Positions 24,965 to 30,511 of a stretch of DNA of 30,511 nt are shown here, piece after piece. Where the stretch lies: the NCBI GenBank assembly GCA_964579575.1, contig CAZOGL010000019.1, forward strand, positions 1-30,511, read 5' to 3'. The translations under genes and the position numbers were made by a program. The notes under the pieces are model-generated. The model did no database searches. It saw only the letters and a list, made by a program, of their open reading frames with translations, and was not told where the DNA came from. Origin of the DNA: CAVEFW01 sp964579575 (GTDB taxonomy: Bacteria; Actinomycetota; Coriobacteriia; Coriobacteriales; Eggerthellaceae). Numbering within the stretch: position 1 is the first letter of the stretch; each line of letters begins with the position of its first letter.

Positions 24965-25693
24965 CTAAGACACGCAGAACGCACAGGCGCAATAGTTCGG
25001 TTGCGGTTGGGCGCAATAAATCGTAACGCGACGGTCACTGCGGCCGCTGCGGCACGCGATAGTACGGGAACCGCCATTGCGAGCCATATCCGCAAGGATG
25101 TCAAAGAGGCTCGAGGAATCCTTGCCGTTGTTCACCATCTCGGCACAGATGGCAAGCCACCTGCTGCCCGACTCATTGACGACCTCGTTAAAGGAGCGGC
25201 CCATCACAGCACCGACCTCGGTTCCGAGCAGAACCGCCATGGCCTTATTGCAATAGCAGATCACAAGGTTTTTGCTTTCGAGGTCATCCTCCCTGAGAGC
25301 CATAACGATAAAGCCAAGGGGTATCCCGTCCATGACGGAGAAGCGGGAGGAGACGCCGCGGCGCTCGCGGACAGGGTGGGGTGCTATCACGCTTTGCGGG
25401 CTCGTAAGGATGTTGCCGCGAAGGCGACCATCAAACACGGCACCATCGCTCATGGTGAAGGAGCGTCCAGAAATGTGCACGATGCAACGACTGTTCAAAG
25501 CGACGCCCTTATTGACAAGTTGAAAGATGTTTTCGGGAAATTCCTCAACGAGAGCCTTCAAAGGAATGTAGGTCTCCTTGCGATTACCATCGGTCAAAAC
25601 CACGACCGTCTTGCCTTCCTCGCGCACCATGTAAAGCACATTGGATGCTTCGATATTGTTGCGTCGGAGAAAACCTGCAGCCTGCTTAGTCAT
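24965..25693 (-). CDS. LytTR-like DNA-binding and PAS-domain regulator
   Basis: A 242-residue protein. Residues 12-95 read as a LytTR-type DNA-binding domain (NNIEASNVLYMVREEGKTVV, TYIPLKALVEEFPENIFQLVN, GVALNSRCIVHISGRSFTM, SDGAVFDGR), with the beta-rich order and the asparagine/serine region of that fold. Residues about 115-240 look like a PAS sensor domain (FSVMDGIPLGFIVMAL, LVICYCNKAMAVLLGTEVGAVMG, split here in two, RSFNEVV). There is no receiver, so it would be a one-component regulator. Several cysteines lie near the C-terminus (YCAQPQPNYCACAFC). The ATG at 25693 has GAGGGG upstream. It has its own promoter and terminator. The ligand is unknown; control of the neighbouring redox operon is a guess only. 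Confidence 0.75.
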   Translation of the reverse strand: MTKQAAGFLRRNNIEASNVLYMVREEGKTVVVLTDGNRKETYIPLKALVEEFPENIFQLVNKGVALNSRCIVHISGRSFTMSDGAVFDGRLRGNILTSPQSVIAPHPVRERRGVSSRFSVMDGIPLGFIVMALREDDLESKNLVICYCNKAMAVLLGTEVGAVMGRSFNEVVNESGSRWLAICAEMVNNGKDSSSLFDILADMARNGGSRTIACRSGRSDRRVTIYCAQPQPNYCACAFCVS

Positions 25694-25766
25694 GCGCCCC
25701 CCTCGAATTAGTAATAAACGTCAAAAAGCTAAATGAAGGTAACCTTTATTGCATTTCTGATAGCCA

Positions 25767-25795
25767 ATATTAATATAACCCGACTTTTATTTCAA
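25767..25795 (-). promoter_or_regulatory. Promoter of the LytTR-PAS gene
   Basis: Minus strand TTGAAA (-35, 25790-25795), 17-base spacer, TAATAT (-10, 25767-25772), about 75 bases before the start codon, in a strikingly AT-rich stretch. Confidence 0.6.
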
Positions 25796-25799
25796 TCTT

Positions 25800-25821
25800 T
25801 CAAAACTACTAGTAGTTTTGA
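25800..25821. promoter_or_regulatory. 22-bp perfect palindrome abutting the -35 box
   Basis: Each half is TCAAAACTACT; the centre is CTAG. It starts four bases upstream of the -35 hexamer of the LytTR-PAS promoter. It lacks a T-tract suited to termination, so an operator is the better reading. Confidence 0.6.
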
Positions 25822-25861
25822 TGATTTCCCTGAACAACCGCACATTATGACCGAGACAAAG

Positions 25862-25888
25862 AAAAAGGCGGCCGCTTTCACGACCGCC
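25862..25888 (-). terminator. Rho-independent terminator of the NuoEF-GltD-like operon
   Basis: Minus strand GGCGGTCG pairs with CGGCCGCC (one wobble) around TGAAAG, followed by TTTTTCTTT. It lies about 110 bases after the last gene's stop. Confidence 0.85.
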
Positions 25889-25913
25889 CATGGATGATTT
25901 TATACCGCTCACT

Positions 25914-26012
25914 CCTACAGAATCTTCAGCGGGATCCTTAGCGCTCCGATAGCAATCTTCCCGTGGTCCATCACGGGGTGCTTACCAGCTCGTCCCTACA
26001 GGATCTTCAGCG
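25914..26012. repeat. Echo of the operon's final codons 81 bp downstream
   Basis: An 18-base segment at 25995-26012, covering the last codons and stop of the flavoprotein gene (L-K-I-L-stop), recurs at 25914-25931 with one change. The offset is 81 bp, so the copy is in frame beyond the stop. Confidence 0.75.
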
Positions 26013-28038
26013 CCCCGGTAGGACAAAGGTCGGCGCACATCTTGCAGGAACCGCAACACTCAGCGATATCCACCCCGTCAAACTCCGGCGCCACCACCGT
26101 GGTGTTGCCGCGACCAACAAGGCCGAGAATGCCCTTGTTGGCAACCTCACGACACACGCGTACGCATTGGCCACACAAGATGCATTTACCCTGGTCACGC
26201 TCAATAACAACAAGCTTATCCTCGCAAAATGCCGGATGCTTGGCCCCAACGAGCCGCTCCGGCTCAATCGGGAAGAGGTTCGCCGCGGCGATGAGCTTGC
26301 ACTGGGAAAACTCTTGGCACCCACACTCAAGGCAACGTTTGGCCTCGTTTCGTGCCTGTTCCTCTGTGAAGCCTTCGATCACCTCGTCAAAGGTGGTACG
26401 GCGACGCGCCGGGTCGACACAGGACATGGTCGCACGGGGCTTGCTCTCCACCGACGCGAGAAACTCCGACGATGGGGTCTTCTGGGAAAGGTAACTATAC
26501 CTGCTCGCGGGGCTAGGCGGGGTGGGTTTACAACCTGTGAGGTACTCATGGATGGCATCGGCGGCACGATCGGCCTCACCGATGGCCTCGATGGCGATGC
26601 CCGCACCGCGGTTCGTGGCGTCCCCCGCAGCGAACATGCCCGGCAGGTTCGTCGCCATGACAGCATCGGTGCTGATGGTTCCTTTACCGGTGAGCTCAAC
26701 GCCCTCAAGCCCGGCAGGTACGACCTTTTGGCCTATGGCTGCGATGACATAGTCGACGTCAAGGGTGATGGTTTTACCCTCGACGGGAACAGGACGGCGA
26801 CGACCGGATCCATCAGGCTCCCCAAGCTCCATAACCTGGAGGTTGATAGCCTTGACACGGCCGTCCTCGCCGATAATCTCGTTGGGGTTCGTGAGGAAGC
26901 GAAAATCGACTCCTTCCTCGATGGCCTCAGCGATCTCGACGTCGTTGGCTGGTGCCTCGGCACGAGTGCGTCGATAGATGACATAGACGCTCTCCGCCCC
27001 ACAACGGACCGCAGTGCGACACGCGTCCATGGCCGTGTTTCCGCCGCCGACGACCGCAACACTTTTGCCCGAGAAATCCGGGGCGTCGCCCTCGTTGACA
27101 CGGCGAAGGAACTCGATGCCAGAAAGAACGCCCACCAAATCCTCGCCGGGACAACTAACGCCCCAAGCATCCTGCGCTCCGATTGCCAACAGGACCGCGT
27201 CGGCCCCTTCGCGAAGGCTCTCCAGCGTCATCGTCTCGCCGATGCGCGCGTTGTTGACCAAAGTGACACCTATGTTCTCGATAGCCTTGACCTCGCGGGC
27301 AAGCACATCCTTTGGCAAGCGATAGGCGGGGATGCCATAACGGAGCATGCCGCCCATCTCGGGCATAGCGTCGTAGATCACGACAGCATGGCCCAAGGTA
27401 CGCAAACGGTAGGCCGCAGCAAGGCCGGCAGGACCACCACCGACGATGGCGACACGCTTGCCCGACTCGCAAGCAATCTCAGGCGCCCAAGGCTTATCGG
27501 ACGCCAAGTCGTTATCGGCTGCAAACGCCTTGAGAAACGCAATGGATAAGGGCTCCTCCACAAGCCCGCGACGACAATCCTTCTCGCAGGGGTGGGGACA
27601 CACACGCCCGATTGACGCCGGCAAGGGATTGGTCTGCTTCACCAAGGCAACCGCGCCGCGGTCATCCCCGCAAGCGATCTTTTTGAGGTATCCTTGGGCA
27701 TCCGTTCCCGCAGGACACGCCAAGGTGCAGGGACCGACGCATTGCCCGCTGTGATCGGCCATGAGCAACTCCATGGCCATCTTGCGAGAAGCAAGCACGC
27801 GCGGTGTATCCGTGTGGATGACCATGCCGTCTGCGACCTTCGTGGCACAGCTGCGAACGAGGCGGCGATTGCCCTCAACCTCCACAACGCAGAGGCTGCA
27901 GGCGCCATAGGGCTTCAAAGAGGCCGCATAGCAAAGGTTCGGAATCTCGATGCCGGCGCGCAAAGCTGCCGCCAGGATCATCTCATCGCTTTCGCAGGCT
28001 ACCGTCTTACCGTCGACGGTGATGGTGATATCACTCAT
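25996..28038 (-). CDS. 2Fe-2S / GltD-like NAD(P)H flavoprotein / ferredoxin fusion, transhydrogenase subunit
   Basis: A 680-residue iron-sulfur flavoprotein. Residues 1-80 form a NuoG/HydA-like [2Fe-2S] domain (C in NLCY, then CSLC, then RSCA). Next is the GltD-type [4Fe-4S] region (CVGPCTLACPAG, CPHPCEKDCRRG), FAD binding (RVAIVGGGPAGLAAAYRL, about 195) and NAD(P)H binding (VAVVGGGNTAMDACRTA with YRRTR, which suggests NADPH). The C-terminus has two [4Fe-4S] motifs (CILCGQCVRVC, CCGSCKMCADLCPTG). The GltD-like core resembles the NfnB subunit of bifurcating transhydrogenases. It starts 12 bases after the NuoF-like gene with AGGAGGG upstream. Together with NuoE and NuoF homologues this resembles the Stn-type NADH/NADPH/ferredoxin transhydrogenase. 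A role as adaptor of a formate dehydrogenase or hydrogenase encoded elsewhere is possible. Confidence 0.85.
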   Translation of the reverse strand: MSDITITVDGKTVACESDEMILAAALRAGIEIPNLCYAASLKPYGACSLCVVEVEGNRRLVRSCATKVADGMVIHTDTPRVLASRKMAMELLMADHSGQCVGPCTLACPAGTDAQGYLKKIACGDDRGAVALVKQTNPLPASIGRVCPHPCEKDCRRGLVEEPLSIAFLKAFAADNDLASDKPWAPEIACESGKRVAIVGGGPAGLAAAYRLRTLGHAVVIYDAMPEMGGMLRYGIPAYRLPKDVLAREVKAIENIGVTLVNNARIGETMTLESLREGADAVLLAIGAQDAWGVSCPGEDLVGVLSGIEFLRRVNEGDAPDFSGKSVAVVGGGNTAMDACRTAVRCGAESVYVIYRRTRAEAPANDVEIAEAIEEGVDFRFLTNPNEIIGEDGRVKAINLQVMELGEPDGSGRRRPVPVEGKTITLDVDYVIAAIGQKVVPAGLEGVELTGKGTISTDAVMATNLPGMFAAGDATNRGAGIAIEAIGEADRAADAIHEYLTGCKPTPPSPASRYSYLSQKTPSSEFLASVESKPRATMSCVDPARRRTTFDEVIEGFTEEQARNEAKRCLECGCQEFSQCKLIAAANLFPIEPERLVGAKHPAFCEDKLVVIERDQGKCILCGQCVRVCREVANKGILGLVGRGNTTVVAPEFDGVDIAECCGSCKMCADLCPTGALKIL

Positions 28039-28050
28039 GATGTCGCCCTC

Positions 28051-29811
28051 CTATTCCGCCGATATGGCACCGAAACGGCACGTGCCGATGCATTGGCCGC
28101 ACTTGATGCATGCGTCTTGGTCAATCTCGTGAGCAAGCTTCTTCTCGCCGTGGATTGCGTGTACCGGACACTTACGGGCACAAAGGGTGCACCCGGTGCA
28201 CGTCGCAGGATCGATACGATACGTAAGCAAGTCGACACACTCGCTCGCAGGACAACTCTTGTCTTTGATATGGGCCTCGTACTCGTCGCGGAAATAGCGA
28301 ATCGTGGTGAGAACCGGATTGGGAGCCGTCATACCGAGACCGCAAAGGCTCGCGTCCCCCACCATGTGGCAAAGCTCCTCGAGAAGCTCGATATCGCCCT
28401 GACGGCCCTCGCCACGAACGATTCGGGTGAGGATTTCTTGCATGCGTTGGGTGCCGAGACGACAAGGGACACACTTGCCACAACTCTCGTTTGCGGTGAA
28501 GTCCAAGAAGAACTTCGCGATGCCGACCATGCATGTGGAGTCGTCCATGACGACCATGCCACCGGAACCCATGATGGCACCGGTTGCGCTCAGTGCGCGG
28601 TAGTCGATGACGGTATCGAGCAGGCTTGCGGGGATACAACCGCCGGAAGGACCGCCCATCTGGACCGCCTTGAACTGTCGCCCGTCACGAACCCCGCCGC
28701 CGATGTCGAAGATGACGGTGCGCAAGGTCGCGCCCATAGGAATCTCCACAAGCCCGCCGCGGACCACCTTGCCCGTGAGGGCGAACACCTTGGTACCCTT
28801 GGAGTTCTCCGTACCCATGGCAGAAAACGCCGCTCCGCCGTTTTGCATGATCCACGCCACGTTGGCGAAGGTCTCAACGTTGTTGATGTTGCTCGGGCTC
28901 TCGAGATAGCCGCGCTCCGCAGGGAAGGGAGGTTTGAGGCGGGGCATGCCGCGCTCGCCCTCCAAGCTGGCGATAAGGGCGGTCTCCTCGCCACAGACGA
29001 ACGCGCCGGCGCCCTGCTTGATGATCATGTCGCAAGCAAACCCGGAGCCTAGGATGTTCTCACCGAGAAGTCCGGCCTCGCGAGCTTGGGCGATGGCAAT
29101 CTCCAAATGCTTTACGGCCAAGGGGTACTCGGCGCGGACGTAGAAGATCGCCGTCTCGGCACCGATGGCATAGGCGGCGATAAGCATGCCCTCGAGAACG
29201 CAATGGGGATCGCTCTCAAGCACGGCGCGGTCCATGAACGCACCGGGGTCTCCCTCGTCAGCGTTGCAGATGAGGTATTTTTTGCCCCCTTCCGGCGTCT
29301 TGGAGTTGCGCGCCGCATTCCATTTGAACCATGTGGGAAACCCTGCTCCACCGCGACCGCCAAGGCCGCTCACCTTCATCTCGGCGATGACGTCCTCGGG
29401 AGTCATATCGTGCAAGACATGCGACAAGGCCTCATATCCCCCGACAGCGCGATAGGCGTCGATGCTCGTGGGGTCGATGATGCCGCAATGACGCAAGGCG
29501 ATGCGGGTCTGTTGATCGAGAAACGCCTGGTCCTCAGGGTCAATCGTGATCGCATCGACTTGGGAGAGATCTCCCGTCCGCACCGCCTCCGCGATACTAG
29601 AGGCGTCCTCAGGCGCAACACGGACAAGACGGCGGACAAGATTGTCGCCCTCGTACAAATCAACGATGGGTTCAAGGAAGCACATGCCGATGCAGCCCGT
29701 GATGCCAATCTCAAGAGGCGTGCCCTCCTTCGAACAGGCGTCGAGCGCCGCATGGACCTTCGCTGCACCGGCGGCGATACCGCAGGAGCCCTCACCGATA
29801 ACTATGCGCAT
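28051..29811 (-). CDS. nuoF: NuoF/HydB-like NADH-binding flavoprotein subunit
   Basis: The 586-residue subunit accepts or donates NADH electrons through FMN. The N-terminal 100 residues are a thioredoxin-like [2Fe-2S] domain (GEGSCG, CIGMCFLEP). The FMN/NADH core shows GLGGRGGAGFPTWFKW and CNADEGDPGAFMDR. The [4Fe-4S] motif is SCGKCVPCRLGTQRM with a later Cys in DASLCGLG. Two extra C-terminal ferredoxin clusters (CTGCTLCARKCP and CIKCGQCIGTCR) mark it as the HydB/HndC type of bifurcating enzymes rather than complex I NuoF. Its ATG overlaps the preceding NuoE-like stop by ten bases, implying translational coupling. Confidence 0.95.
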   Translation of the reverse strand: MRIVIGEGSCGIAAGAAKVHAALDACSKEGTPLEIGITGCIGMCFLEPIVDLYEGDNLVRRLVRVAPEDASSIAEAVRTGDLSQVDAITIDPEDQAFLDQQTRIALRHCGIIDPTSIDAYRAVGGYEALSHVLHDMTPEDVIAEMKVSGLGGRGGAGFPTWFKWNAARNSKTPEGGKKYLICNADEGDPGAFMDRAVLESDPHCVLEGMLIAAYAIGAETAIFYVRAEYPLAVKHLEIAIAQAREAGLLGENILGSGFACDMIIKQGAGAFVCGEETALIASLEGERGMPRLKPPFPAERGYLESPSNINNVETFANVAWIMQNGGAAFSAMGTENSKGTKVFALTGKVVRGGLVEIPMGATLRTVIFDIGGGVRDGRQFKAVQMGGPSGGCIPASLLDTVIDYRALSATGAIMGSGGMVVMDDSTCMVGIAKFFLDFTANESCGKCVPCRLGTQRMQEILTRIVRGEGRQGDIELLEELCHMVGDASLCGLGMTAPNPVLTTIRYFRDEYEAHIKDKSCPASECVDLLTYRIDPATCTGCTLCARKCPVHAIHGEKKLAHEIDQDACIKCGQCIGTCRFGAISAE

Positions 29812-30326
29812 GGCTCCTCCTCTCCGGCGGCTTGCTCGCGGTCGCGCTTTTGGATGGCCTTCAACGTGGCGATGGCCTTATCGGGCGTAAGGTTTCCATA
29901 CGCCTCGCCGTCGATCATGATGACCGGGGCCAAGCTGCAACAACCGAGGCATGCAACCTCCTCAAGGGTGAAAGCGCCGTCCTCGGTGGTCTCGCCATTG
30001 GCGATACCGAGATAGTCTTGGATGACGGAGCTGATACGCTCGCTCGCGTTGACGTGACACGCCGTGCCTTGGCAACTCATGATCAGGTGGCGACCGACAG
30101 GCGTCAGGCGGAATTGGGTATAGAACGTGGCAACGCCCATGACGTCAGCGGGACTGACGCCACATGCATCAGCCACGCCATAGATCACGGGACGAGGCAG
30201 GTAGCCGTATACATCCTGGGCTTGTTGGAGGATGGCAATGACATTGGTCGGATTGCCGCCGACCTTGGCTACGATCGCATCAAGCGGCGTTAGGTCAAGC
30301 GTCGGCTCGCTCATATGAGCATCCAT
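29802..30326 (-). CDS. nuoE: NuoE/HydC-like [2Fe-2S] subunit
   Basis: A 174-residue thioredoxin-fold subunit carrying a [2Fe-2S] cluster that pairs with NuoF. The four ligands are C-x4-C in MSCQGTACHVN and C-x3-C in CLGCCSLAP (one of the two adjacent cysteines). The VYGYLPRPVIYGVADACGVS and FYTQFRLTPVGRH helices are typical. First gene of the three-gene operon. The ATG at 30324-30326 has AGAGGGGG upstream; a second ATG four codons on is possible. The preceding 185 bases to the window edge show no recognisable gene. Confidence 0.95.
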   Translation of the reverse strand: MDAHMSEPTLDLTPLDAIVAKVGGNPTNVIAILQQAQDVYGYLPRPVIYGVADACGVSPADVMGVATFYTQFRLTPVGRHLIMSCQGTACHVNASERISSVIQDYLGIANGETTEDGAFTLEEVACLGCCSLAPVIMIDGEAYGNLTPDKAIATLKAIQKRDREQAAGEEEPCA

Positions 30327-30511
30327 GGGACCCCCTCTTTGAATTTTTATTTCATTTATGGCTCTCTCGCATGGGAAAGGGTACCACTACAGGGCGCGTC
30401 CTCATACCGCAACCCCGTTTTGAAACCCTCATGAAAAACAAACGGCCAGAGAAGAAGAGGTCCGCAAATGTGCGCGGCCCCCCATTTCTCGTGTCCAAGA
30501 GAAGAGGCCCG

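Noticed and set aside
30400..30511. Possible terminator of a gene beyond the right edge
   Set aside because: A GGCCGC/GCGGACC hairpin exists but with a mismatch and only a CT-rich tail; too weak to call.

Overview
This window reads as a chromosomal segment of a GC-rich, anaerobic actinobacterium, most likely of the class Coriobacteriia. The evidence is the housekeeping gene order (polA, rplU-rpmA-obgE-proB-proA-nadD-yqeK, tig-clpP-clpX-valS), an OmpR-type orphan regulator resembling actinobacterial GlnR beside a GSI-alpha glutamine synthetase, a LytTR-PAS protein, and an anaerobe-type NuoE/NuoF flavoprotein operon. This assignment is by recognition only; no search was run. All but one gene (a LysR regulator at 23868) lie on the minus strand, so transcription runs right to left.

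Layout from left to right: prfA (runs off the left edge), trxA, valS, clpX, clpP and tig form a translation and protein-quality block (1-8473). A repeat-rich spacer follows. Then come yqeK, nadD and proA, a PD-(D/E)xK-nuclease-like gene of unknown role, a remarkable array of alternating 10-bp inverted repeats (13882-14303), proB, obgE, rpmA, rplU and polA. The right third holds a GlnR-like regulator with glnA, the divergent LysR gene, a LytTR-PAS regulator, and a three-gene operon (NuoE-like, NuoF-like, and a 2Fe-2S/GltD-like/ferredoxin fusion). That operon resembles flavin-based electron-bifurcating transhydrogenases of the Stn type or the electron-transfer half of a bifurcating hydrogenase or formate dehydrogenase.

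Two themes stand out. First, the 14-copy array between proB and the nuclease-like gene alternates TGGGCGTAAT and ATTACGCCCA every 31-33 bp (mean about 31.7, three turns of B-DNA), with unique 21-23 bp spacers; this is the strongest candidate for an undescribed system. Second, the spacers and gene 3' ends are full of short tandem duplications: 49 bp across the tig stop, 17 bp across the nadD stop, 18-bp units inside the proA C-terminus, 48 bp after polA, 58 bp before the LysR gene. At least three of the five 100-N assembly gaps sit in such repeats. The Ns are placeholders of unknown true length.

I found no rRNA, tRNA, insertion sequence, integrase, cas gene or prophage gene.
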